The notes under the pieces: model-generated | The model's database searches: none | What the model was told of the DNA's origin: nothing | What the model saw: only the letters and a program-made list of their open reading frames with translations | Shown here: one piece after another, positions 1 through 5,180 of the stretch | Numbering within the stretch: position 1 is the stretch's first letter | Layout: the number at the start of each line of letters is the position of its first letter | NCBI GenBank assembly: GCA_021817645.1 | Contig: JAKAGH010000192.1 | Coordinates: 1 to 6,272, forward strand | Direction: 5' to 3' | Length of the DNA stretch: 6,272 bases | Source: Deltaproteobacteria bacterium | GTDB taxonomy: Bacteria; Desulfobacterota; Desulfobaccia; Desulfobaccales; 0-14-0-80-60-11 | Position numbers and translations under genes: made by a program

Positions 1-404
1 TGCTCCAGCACCTCTTTTAGCTCTCCCCTTTTCGACTTCTGGCAGACTTCTTCCCAGGCGTCCCGGAGGCTGGAGAGCATTTTGACTACGTCCTCCAGAG
101 CCACGGTATCCCAATTAAGATTGGCCCGGGTCAGGTGGGCAGTCATGAAATTATAGAGATGGAAGAGATTGGCGGCCACCTCCTTGCCTTCCTGGAAGTT
201 AAGGGAGGCGTTCAGTTCGGCGATAATGTCCAGGGCTTTGCCGATAAACAGCCCTTTGCCGGCGGCGTCCTGGGCAGCCATCTTCTCTTTCGCCTGCTTC
301 AGAAAAGTAATGGCCCCGTCGTAGAGCATCACCACCAGCTGCAGCCGGTCGGCGGTGCTCACTTGGGTCGAGATGTACTGCTTGTGGACGATTTGGGTTT
401 GCAT
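1..404 (-). CDS. fliS: FliS, flagellin export chaperone (3' end beyond the window)
   Basis: FliS binds the C-terminal helix of newly made flagellin in the cytoplasm, preventing early polymerisation and guiding it to the flagellar type III export gate. Reading from 404 to the left edge gives 134 codons with no stop. The start reads MQTQIVHKQYISTQVSTADR, followed by the family hallmark VVMLYDGAITFLKQA near residues 24-38. Further family signatures follow: KALDIIAELNASLNF (about 56-70), LFHLYNFM (about 80-87), RANLNWD (about 93-99) and LRDAWEE near the C-terminus. FliS proteins are usually about 125-150 residues, so only a few residues should be missing. The ATG at 404-402 is preceded by AGGAGG (420-415) with a 10-nt gap. 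An overlapping GTG at 411 lies in another frame, too close to that site, and gives a non-FliS product. The gene starts 61 bp after fliD with no visible promoter, so it is probably cotranscribed. Confidence 0.95.
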   Translation of the reverse strand, partial: MQTQIVHKQYISTQVSTADRLQLVVMLYDGAITFLKQAKEKMAAQDAAGKGLFIGKALDIIAELNASLNFQEGKEVAANLFHLYNFMTAHLTRANLNWDTVALEDVVKMLSSLRDAWEEVCQKSKRGELKEVLE

Positions 405-414
405 GGGCCACTAA

Positions 415-420
415 CCTCCT
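415..420 (-). promoter_or_regulatory. Ribosome binding site of fliS
   Basis: AGGAGG on the minus strand, 10 nt before the ATG at 404. It decides the FliS start: the alternative GTG at 411 would lie only 3 nt from it and is in another frame. Confidence 0.75.
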
Positions 421-465
421 GATTTCTTGGTTCCTAGTTAATATTTTCCGCGCCTGCCGCGTTTA

Positions 466-2175
466 TTAGCCGCTGCTTAACTTCGCCAGCTGCTGGGTTA
501 GATATGTGGATTGCTGGTTGAGCGTCGATAAAATGGTGTCCACCTTGGCAAATTGTTGGGTCAGGCGGCTACGGAGATTGCTTATCCGGGTCTGTTCCGT
601 CTCAATCTTAGAATCGATGCCGCTGACAATGTCATTGTAATTGTCGATCAAAATATTTACGGGACCGGAAGTTACATTCAAAAGATCCGTTAACTTGTCG
701 CTAAACGCGCCGTTGATGCCTAGTTGCAGCCGCACCGTGCCGGTATAAGTGTTGTCCACCGTCGTATTGACACTTACCGCCAGACCGTATTCCGGGAAAC
801 CGTTTTGGCCGTTGAGGGTGTTCCCGGAGACTGTGGCCGGATTGCCGTTGATATACCCTCCAACCAAGACCCCGCCGGAGATGGTGGCCGAGACATTGTA
901 AATCCCCGCCTTGGTGATCCCCGGAATGGAACTGTAGTAGGTAATATTCCCGGTGGAGTCGTCGCTGACCCCCCGGAAATAATAGGACATCAGGTTGGAC
1001 ACCGCCTGGGGATTACTGGTAATGGCCGCGCTCAGCGCACTGCTGTCGACGAGCAGTTGCCCAAAAGTCGTAGAGGTTTGATCACTGTCGGTGGTGATGC
1101 CGATCCCGCTCAGGTTGATATATGGGTCGTTGGGGTCTTGAAAACCCGGGGCATTGCCGGTGCCGATGGCGTTCAATTCAGTCTTGACGATCTCCACCGC
1201 GTAATTGCCCTGCAGGATACCGGATTCACCGGTAGAGGTGTCGTATTTAGTCTGGTCTTTGATGTAGGAAATTACGTCGTTGTATTTTTCCACCATGCTT
1301 TCGACTTTCTTCTGCATGGACGAGGTATCGTCGTTGACGGTCACCTGCACCGGGGTGGTGGGGGAGGTGTTCAGCAGGCTGAGGCTCACCCCGGGAATCA
1401 CATCGGTAATGGTGTTGGTGGACCGCTGGATCCAGGAGCCGGGGGGGTAGCCATCCACCCGGACCTGGGCGTTCTGGGCCGCCTGGGATTCGGGAATGTC
1501 AGCGGAGCCGAAGCCGGTTAAGGTGGTGGTGCCCTCAATGGTGATGGTGTTGAGAGTGCCGCTGTCCTTGCCCTGCAGCATCAGGGTGTATGGGTTGGCC
1601 CCGGAGCCCAGGTTCAGAACGGAGGCGGTGACCCCCTGGTTGGCGCCGCTGGCGTTGATGGCATTCACCAGGTCGGTGAGGGTGGCGCCGTTGGGTACGG
1701 AGATGGTGACGTCGCTGCCGGTGCTGGGATACTTAAAGACGAAGGTCTGGGCGCTGCCGCTGCTGTTGATCACCGTGTCGGCGGAAGCCACGCCGGTGGT
1801 CTTGACCCTGATATTGTTTTGGGCCAGTTGATCAACCAGGATCTGATGGCTGCCGGTAGCGGCGGTGGTGGAGGCCGAAGCCGTCAAGGTGCTGGTATTG
1901 CTGCTGTTGGCGACCTTGCCTTGAAACTGGGACGGGGTGTCCATCGCGGCCACCGCGGTATTAAAGTCCGTCAGTTTCGAATTCAACGTCTGCAGCGCGG
2001 TGATTTTATCCGTCCATTCCTGCTTCCAGTTGTCGTATTGCGTGATTCTCGCGCTCTCCACCGACACCAATTTTTCGATGATGCTGGAAAAATCGACGGA
2101 AGAACCCAAGCCGGAAAAGGTAATGGGAGAGGTAAAAGAAGTATCGATGCCAGATATACCCGTACTAGTGGCCAT
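466..2175 (-). CDS. fliD: FliD, flagellar filament cap protein (HAP2)
   Basis: FliD forms the oligomeric cap at the filament tip and helps exported flagellin fold into place. The 569-residue product has the canonical N-terminus: FSGLGSSVDFSSIIEKLVSVES (20-41) followed by a heptad-rich segment to about residue 75, the FliD_N region. A flagellin-IN-type repeat lies near 155-215 (VTISVPNGATLTDLVNAIN and following). FliD_C begins near 235 (NAQVRVDGYPPG) and runs to the end. The C-terminal coiled coil (about 522-565) has the typical pattern FAKVDTILSTLNQQSTYLTQQL. The length is somewhat above the roughly 450-500 residues of enteric FliD. The extra length probably lies in the central Ser/Thr/Gly-rich domains, around 400-490. 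The ATG at 2175 has AGGAG at 2186-2182 with a 6-nt gap. It lies between flagellin and fliS and probably has its own sigma-54 promoter. Confidence 0.97.
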   Translation of the reverse strand: MATSTGISGIDTSFTSPITFSGLGSSVDFSSIIEKLVSVESARITQYDNWKQEWTDKITALQTLNSKLTDFNTAVAAMDTPSQFQGKVANSSNTSTLTASASTTAATGSHQILVDQLAQNNIRVKTTGVASADTVINSSGSAQTFVFKYPSTGSDVTISVPNGATLTDLVNAINASGANQGVTASVLNLGSGANPYTLMLQGKDSGTLNTITIEGTTTLTGFGSADIPESQAAQNAQVRVDGYPPGSWIQRSTNTITDVIPGVSLSLLNTSPTTPVQVTVNDDTSSMQKKVESMVEKYNDVISYIKDQTKYDTSTGESGILQGNYAVEIVKTELNAIGTGNAPGFQDPNDPYINLSGIGITTDSDQTSTTFGQLLVDSSALSAAITSNPQAVSNLMSYYFRGVSDDSTGNITYYSSIPGITKAGIYNVSATISGGVLVGGYINGNPATVSGNTLNGQNGFPEYGLAVSVNTTVDNTYTGTVRLQLGINGAFSDKLTDLLNVTSGPVNILIDNYNDIVSGIDSKIETEQTRISNLRSRLTQQFAKVDTILSTLNQQSTYLTQQLAKLSSG

Positions 2176-2218
2176 TTGCGGCTCCTATTTTTCCACTGCC
2201 GTTGTCGGCCTTTTGGAA

Positions 2219-2235
2219 TGCAAAGGCTATACCAA
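2219..2235 (-). promoter_or_regulatory. Probable sigma-54 promoter for fliD-fliS
   Basis: The minus strand reads TTGGTATAGCCTTTGCA (2235 to 2219). Against the RpoN pattern YTGGCACGRNNNTTGCW it keeps the invariant GG (2233-2232) and GC (2221-2220) at the correct 10-nt separation, plus the full TTGCA half. It differs at three less conserved positions of the -24 half (T, T and A instead of C, C and G). Transcription would start near 2208, giving a leader of about 33 nt before the fliD ATG. Sigma-54 control of flagellar genes is known in several proteobacteria. No enhancer site for an NtrC-type activator was identified. Confidence 0.5.
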
Positions 2236-2294
2236 ACGGCAAGGGACCGCTGGCTCAGTATTTATGGGTATTTGAGGAGTGTGGGGCTGGGGGT

Positions 2295-2324
2295 GGGGCA
2301 GGGAAGAATTTTCCCCCCTGCCCC
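2295..2324 (-). terminator. GC-rich stem-loop after flagellin
   Basis: GGGGCAGGG (2295-2303) pairs perfectly with CCCTGCCCC (2316-2324) around a 12-nt loop, ending 15 bp after the flagellin stop. No T-run follows in the minus direction (the next bases are ACCCCCAGCCCC), so it is not a classical rho-independent terminator. It may stabilise the 3' end of abundant flagellin mRNA or cause partial termination before fliD. This role is inferred from position and stem strength. Confidence 0.4.
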
Positions 2325-2339
2325 CGGTAAGAGGTTAAC

Positions 2340-3221
2340 TTAACCGCCCATGAGACGCAGGGCCAATGCCGGCAGGCTGTTGGCCTGAGCCAACATGGCC
2401 ACGCCGGCCTGCACCAGGACCTGGTTCCGGGTAAATTCCGTCATTTCCGTGGCCACATCCACGTCGGAGATGGCGGATTCTGCGGCCTGCAGATTCTGGG
2501 CCTGGATGCCCAAGACGGAAACGGTGTTGGCCAGCCGGTTCGCCAAGGCGCCCAGGTTCGCCCGCATGTTGTCCTTGGTGTTGATGGCGCTGTTCAATTG
2601 ATCCAAGGATTGCTGCGCGGCCGACTGGGTGCTGATGGTCCAGCCCGCACCCTCGGCCGCGGAGTTCCCGACCCCCAGAGCCGAGGCAGTGGCGGTACCG
2701 ATCTTGACGTAGTAGTAGTCTTCCGCCGAGCTGTTGCCGGTACCGAAATGGATCTTCATCTGGTTGCCGGAGGTGCCGTCCACACCGGTGCCGGAGAGGC
2801 TGCCGTCCAACAGCTTCACGCCGTTGAAGTCCGTGGCATTGGCGATTCGAGTGATTTCCGAGGCCATGGCCTGGTATTCACTGTCCATGATGGCGCGTTG
2901 GGAGGTGGTGTAAGTACCGGTGGCTGCCTGTTCCGCCAGCTCTTTCATCCGGGTCAGTTTCTCGTCGATGACCGACAGAGCGCCATCTGCAGTCTGAATC
3001 ATGGAAATGGCGTCGTTGGCGTTCCGCACGCCCTGGTCCAGGACGGCGATATCCGTGCGCATCATTTCCCGGACCGCCAAACCGGCGGCATCGTCTTGCG
3101 CGCTGTTGATCCGCAGACCTGAAGAAAGGCGTTGCACGGAAGTGGCCAGGCGGCCGTAGGAAATGTTGAGGGACCTGGAGGCATTCATCGCCATCAGGTT
3201 GTGGTTGATAACTAAACTCAT
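2340..3221 (-). CDS. fliC: Flagellin, filament structural protein
   Basis: This is the subunit of the flagellar filament, exported through the flagellar type III apparatus with FliS and assembled under the FliD cap. The 293-residue protein has a conserved N-terminal half: INHNLMAMNASRSLN (5-19), SVQRLSSGLRINSAQDDAAG (28-47), then helical D1 sequence through RIANATDFNGVKLLDG (125-140). The variable middle is short (about 141-200). The C-terminal D1/D0 runs from about 205 (QLNSAIN, NRLANTVSVLGIQ) to TEFTRNQVLVQAGVAMLAQA (261-280) and ends LPALALRLMGG. The outer D2/D3 domains of long enteric flagellins are absent. The ATG at 3221 has AAGGAGG (3236-3230) with an 8-nt gap. The stop lies inside a 13-bp palindrome (2333-2345), possibly by chance. 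Transcription is from the sigma-28 promoter at 3345-3371, and the leader has CsrA-type sites. The symbol is used generically, and flaA or hag would fit as well. Confidence 0.97.
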   Translation of the reverse strand: MSLVINHNLMAMNASRSLNISYGRLATSVQRLSSGLRINSAQDDAAGLAVREMMRTDIAVLDQGVRNANDAISMIQTADGALSVIDEKLTRMKELAEQAATGTYTTSQRAIMDSEYQAMASEITRIANATDFNGVKLLDGSLSGTGVDGTSGNQMKIHFGTGNSSAEDYYYVKIGTATASALGVGNSAAEGAGWTISTQSAAQQSLDQLNSAINTKDNMRANLGALANRLANTVSVLGIQAQNLQAAESAISDVDVATEMTEFTRNQVLVQAGVAMLAQANSLPALALRLMGG

Positions 3222-3227
3222 AACTAT

Positions 3228-3265
3228 ATCCTCCTTGAATTAAATAAAACCGCATCCTTGCGATT
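3228..3265 (-). promoter_or_regulatory. Probable CsrA-binding leader of flagellin mRNA, including its RBS
   Basis: In the minus-strand transcript, AAUCGC-AAGGAU-GCGGUU (3265-3248) forms a 6-bp stem (one U-G pair) with GGA in a hexaloop. The stretch CAAGGAUG matches the CsrA consensus core CARGGAUG exactly. About 23 nt downstream, CAAGGAGGAU (3237-3228) repeats CARGGA and is itself the Shine-Dalgarno sequence, so a bound protein would hide the start site. In Bacillus subtilis, CsrA represses flagellin (hag) through two leader sites, the second over the ribosome binding site, and FliW relieves this. The motifs and hairpin are seen directly. Binding is inferred, and neither csrA nor fliW lies in the window. 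Confidence 0.55.
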
Positions 3266-3344
3266 ACCGGGCAGGCCGCCGGCGGGCATTTATTCATACC
3301 CCCTTTCCCCGCTCTTTCTTGGGCCTGTTTCGGTTTCGATTAAT

Positions 3345-3371
3345 TTATCGGCACTTGGCTGTGAAACTTTA
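3345..3371 (-). promoter_or_regulatory. Sigma-28 (FliA) promoter of flagellin
   Basis: The minus strand has TAAAGTTT (3371-3364), an 11-nt spacer, then GCCGATAA (3352-3345). Both boxes and the spacer match the FliA consensus TAAAGTTT-N11-GCCGATAA at every position. Transcription should begin near 3338, leaving a leader of about 115 nt before the flagellin ATG. This places flagellin in the late class expressed after hook completion, when the anti-sigma factor FlgM is exported. Confidence 0.95.
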
Positions 3372-3559
3372 AGCTCCACCAAACAACTTTTTTAGCAAGT
3401 TAAAAAATAATCCTGACTTTTCCAGGTTTCGTACTTTTCAGTAGCATTTTCTCTGACTCAGGATTAATCATTTTTCCTAAAAATACTGATAATAATTACG
3501 CTTTTGTCTCATTAATCTAATAAAAGTGGCTTCTAACCAAGCTACCTTTCACAGCAAAC

Positions 3560-3647
3560 AACTTAAAATCTAAGTTTAACTTAGTTATTATTTAATTATA
3601 AATATATTTTAACTTAGTTTAAGTTTATTAAACCAGTTTATAACTTA
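3560..3647. repeat. Cluster of AACTTA/TAAGTT hexamers forming dyads
   Basis: AACTTA starts at 3560, 3578, 3611 and 3642, and TAAGTT at 3571 and 3620. Three neighbouring pairs form inverted repeats with short spacers: 3560-3576 (5 nt), 3570-3584 (CTAAGTT t AACTTAG, 1 nt) and 3611-3625 (3 nt). Six hits are far more than base composition alone should give. The pattern resembles a set of operators, but no matching regulator is known to me. Confidence 0.5.
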
Positions 3648-3724
3648 ACTACAACTACATTCATCTAACCTCAACTGAAAACGGTTTCTCTGGCCACCGG
3701 GCCTCACCCCGTCGAAAGCTTGAC

Positions 3725-3728
3725 TTAG
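3725..3728 (+). repeat. Target-site duplication of the IS5 element, left copy
   Basis: TTAG directly abuts the left inverted repeat and is repeated at 5080-5083 right after the right one. A 4-bp duplication fits several IS5-family subgroups. Confidence 0.85.
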
Positions 3729-3744
3729 CAGGATGATGAAAAAC
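3729..3744 (+). repeat. IS5 left terminal inverted repeat
   Basis: CAGGATGATGAAAAAC pairs with the right end at 15 of 16 positions. The only mismatch is A at 3733. Confidence 0.9.
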
Positions 3745-3791
3745 TATTTACCCTGGAACCTAACTAACCGCTGCCTGTATAGCTAATAACG

Positions 3792-3800
3792 TGCTATAAT
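3792..3800 (+). promoter_or_regulatory. Extended -10 promoter of the IS5 transposase
   Basis: TGCTATAAT combines a perfect TATAAT (3795-3800) with the TGN extension that can replace a good -35 box. No clear TTGACA-like sequence stands about 17 bp upstream. Transcription would start near 3807, inside the small inverted repeat before the ribosome binding site GGAG (3823-3826). Confidence 0.65.
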
Positions 3801-3804
3801 TAAC

Positions 3805-3821
3805 GATAACAATATGTTATC
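3805..3821 (+). promoter_or_regulatory. Inverted repeat between IS5 promoter and ribosome binding site
   Basis: GATAAC (3805-3810) and GTTATC (3816-3821) are perfect inverted repeats around 5 nt. They end 1 nt before the GGAG ribosome binding site. They could act as an operator at the transcription start, or in longer read-through transcripts as a hairpin near the start codon. Either role would limit transposase expression. This is an inference from position. Confidence 0.4.
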
Positions 3822-3835
3822 CGGAGACAGCGATT

Positions 3836-4921
3836 ATGCGCGGTGACGATGTGCAGCAGGAAGCCATGTTCAGCTACTTATCCCCCGAAGCTCGAGTGCC
3901 TCAGGATCATCCGCTCAGACTGATCCGGAAAATGGTTAATCAAGCATTGGCTGAACTGTCCGGAGAATTCCAGGCTATGTATTCCCGGGAGGGACGTCCC
4001 TCCATTCCACCGGAACAGTTGCTGCGAGCCTTGCTGTTGCAAGTTTTCTACACCGTGCGCAGCGAGCGCCTGCTGATGGAGCAGTTGGATTACAATCTCC
4101 TGTTTCGCTGGTTTGTCGGTCTATCCATGGACGATAAGGTCTGGCACCATACCGTCTTTTCCAAGAATCGAGACCGCTTTCTCCGTTCGGACTTGGCCGC
4201 GGCCTTTTTCGGGCGCATCCAAGAGCAGGCCGCGACAGCCGGACTGCTGTCGGACGAGCATTTCACCGTGGACGGCACCCTCATTGAGGCCTGGGCCTCC
4301 ATGAAGAGTTTCCGGCCCAAAGATACCCCGCCTCCCGATGGCGGTTCCGGTCGGAACCCGGAAGTGGACTTTCATGGGGAACGGCGCCTGAACCAAACGC
4401 ATGCCTCCACCACGGACCCGGAGGCGCGGCTTTTCCGCAAGGGCAAAGGCAAAGAGGCCAAGCTCTGCTTCATGGGGCATGTGCTGATGGAAAACCGCCA
4501 CGGCCTGATCATCACTCCCCGTCTCACTGAGTCTACCGGCACCGCGGAGCGGGACGCGGCAGAGCGCATGGTGGAGGACTTCCCCGGCCGGCATCGCATT
4601 ACGGTGGGCGCTGATAAAGCCTATGATACTCGGGAGTTTGTCCAATCTTTGCGTGTCCTGAATGCCGTGCCGCATGTGGCCCAAAACTGCAAGGGCAGGA
4701 ACTCGGCCATAGATGGCCGCACTACCCGCCATCCGGGCTACGCCATCAGTCAACGCCTGCGCAAACGGGTGGAGGAAATTTTCGGTTGGATGAAAACCGT
4801 CGGCAATCTCAGGAAAACCCGGCACCGAGGAACACAACGGGTGGGCTGGGTCTTCACCTTCACTGCCGCGGCATACAATCTGGTGCGCATACGCAACCTG
4901 ATGGCGGCGGTTTCTCCCTGA
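3836..4921 (+). CDS. IS5-family DDE transposase
   Basis: This enzyme should bind the 16-bp ends and cut and join DNA during transposition of the surrounding element. It has 361 residues. The N-terminal domain (about 1-120), starting MRGDDVQQEAMFSYLSPEAR, has the DUF772/InsH-type sequence common before IS5 catalytic domains, with SEQ-like stretches RSERLLMEQLDYNLLFRWFVG (75-95). The RNase H-like catalytic part contains D146 (FTVDGTLIEAWAS), D260 (VGADKAYDT) and E313 (RKRVEEIFGWMK). The R-x3-E-x6-K signature runs from R309 through E313 to K320. The ATG at 3836 has GGAG at 3823-3826, 9 nt upstream. No frameshift or internal stop is visible, so it appears functional. The highly basic C-terminus (KTRHRGTQR) fits DNA binding. 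Confidence 0.95.
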   Translation: MRGDDVQQEAMFSYLSPEARVPQDHPLRLIRKMVNQALAELSGEFQAMYSREGRPSIPPEQLLRALLLQVFYTVRSERLLMEQLDYNLLFRWFVGLSMDDKVWHHTVFSKNRDRFLRSDLAAAFFGRIQEQAATAGLLSDEHFTVDGTLIEAWASMKSFRPKDTPPPDGGSGRNPEVDFHGERRLNQTHASTTDPEARLFRKGKGKEAKLCFMGHVLMENRHGLIITPRLTESTGTAERDAAERMVEDFPGRHRITVGADKAYDTREFVQSLRVLNAVPHVAQNCKGRNSAIDGRTTRHPGYAISQRLRKRVEEIFGWMKTVGNLRKTRHRGTQRVGWVFTFTAAAYNLVRIRNLMAAVSP

Positions 4922-4925
4922 AGCG

Positions 4926-4959
4926 AAAAAGACGCCGGGAACATAGTAATTCTCCCGGC
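4926..4959 (-). terminator. Terminator-like hairpin at the IS5 right side, facing left
   Basis: On the minus strand GCCGGGA (4959-4953) pairs with TCCCGGC (4940-4934) around a 12-nt loop. After GTC comes a run of five T (4930-4926). It could stop transcripts entering the element from the right before they run antisense through the transposase. The plus strand has no T-run after the stem, so it should not end the transposase mRNA itself. Confidence 0.45.
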
Positions 4960-5063
4960 AACCGGCGATAAAATGCGCGTGCAGCTCAAAATCAGCATTG
5001 AATTTGGTGGTCATAAAGATGCCGAAAATATCCTGGGCATAAATACGCCGCTTAGCCATCTTG

Positions 5064-5079
5064 GTTTTTCATCAGCCTG
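5064..5079 (-). repeat. IS5 right terminal inverted repeat
   Basis: Read on the minus strand it is CAGGCTGATGAAAAAC, which differs from the left end only at the fifth base. Confidence 0.9.
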
Positions 5080-5083
5080 TTAG
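5080..5083 (+). repeat. Target-site duplication of the IS5 element, right copy
   Basis: TTAG immediately follows the right inverted repeat and matches 3725-3728. Only 5 more bases separate it from the TA duplication of the next element. Confidence 0.85.
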
Positions 5084-5088
5084 CAATG

Positions 5089-5090
5089 TA
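5089..5090 (+). repeat. TA target duplication of the IS630 element, left copy
   Basis: IS630/Tc1-type elements insert at TA and duplicate it. TA here and at 6252-6253 flank the inverted ends exactly. Confidence 0.8.
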
Positions 5091-5114
5091 TAGCGATTGC
5101 CAAAAGTTTTTTCC
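5091..5114 (+). repeat. IS630 left terminal inverted repeat
   Basis: It begins TAGCGATTGCC and ends TTTTTTCC. It matches the right end at 20 of 24 positions, with mismatches at repeat positions 6, 12, 16 and 19. Confidence 0.87.
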
Positions 5115-5158
5115 GATAGAAGGCATTAAAAAGGTTACAAAAAACTAGACTTTTGATG

Positions 5159-5170
5159 AAGCATATGCTT
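5159..5170. repeat. 12-bp perfect palindrome before the IS630 transposase start
   Basis: AAGCATATGCTT is self-complementary over all 12 bases and ends 10 bp before the GTG at 5181. It occupies the place where a Shine-Dalgarno sequence would lie. It could be an operator for autorepression or a weak RNA hairpin. The role is inferred. Confidence 0.45.
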
Positions 5171-5180
5171 TCCTTGATTC

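Larger units (their letters stand above)
3372..3728. other. AT-rich intergenic region upstream of the flagellin promoter
   Basis: This stretch is much more AT-rich than the coding regions, and I see no credible gene in it. Its main structure is six copies of AACTTA or its complement TAAGTT within 88 bp (3560-3647); see the repeat entry. A 10-bp direct repeat, CAAACAACTT, occurs at 3380-3389 and 3555-3564. A 9-bp inverted repeat, TAATCCTGA / TCAGGATTA, lies at 3408-3416 and 3458-3466. It may be a regulatory or curved-DNA region, or the remnant of a space between flagellin and an unseen neighbour now cut off by the insertion sequences. Confidence 0.6.
3729..5079 (+). mobile_element. Complete IS5-family insertion sequence, 1351 bp
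   Basis: The element is bounded by 16-bp inverted repeats with one mismatch (3729-3744 and 5064-5079) and flanked by TTAG duplications. It holds one full-length transposase gene (3836-4921), a 107-bp left leader with an extended -10 promoter, and a 142-bp tail between the stop and the right end. The tail holds a terminator-like hairpin facing left. Intact ends, matching duplications and an open transposase suggest a relatively recent and possibly still active insertion. The family rests on transposase sequence and end structure. I cannot name the isoform. Confidence 0.9.

Noticed and set aside
199..411. A 70-codon minus-strand frame starting at GTG 411
   Set aside because: It overlaps fliS in another frame, lies too close to the ribosome binding site and gives an Arg-rich non-conserved product. 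FliS from 404 is clearly correct.
724..2343. Several plus-strand open frames of 111-265 codons across fliD
   Set aside because: They are antisense to FliD, whose domains and motifs are unmistakable. None has protein-family features.
2598..3122. A 174-codon plus-strand frame across flagellin
   Set aside because: Antisense to conserved flagellin sequence. Composition is Gly/Val/His-rich, typical of a shadow frame.
3276..3285. Palindrome CCGCCGGCGG in the flagellin leader
   Set aside because: It is a GC-rich self-complementary decamer without a loop, so it cannot form a normal RNA hairpin by itself. It matches no known motif.
3408..3466. Inverted repeat TAATCCTGA / TCAGGATTA with a 41-nt spacer
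   Set aside because: In 350 bp of AT-rich DNA one 9-bp inverted repeat with a long spacer can arise by chance, and no supporting signal was found. It is listed only in the intergenic entry.
3814..3846. Eleven-codon upstream open frame overlapping the IS5 transposase start
   Set aside because: Its ATG lies in the small inverted repeat with no ribosome binding site. It is probably fortuitous.
4121..5059. A 312-codon open frame on the minus strand across the IS5 transposase
   Set aside because: Most of it is antisense to a clear transposase in GC-rich DNA, where such open frames are common. It has no family signature and no ribosome binding site. Only its first 46 codons lie outside the transposase and are noted separately.
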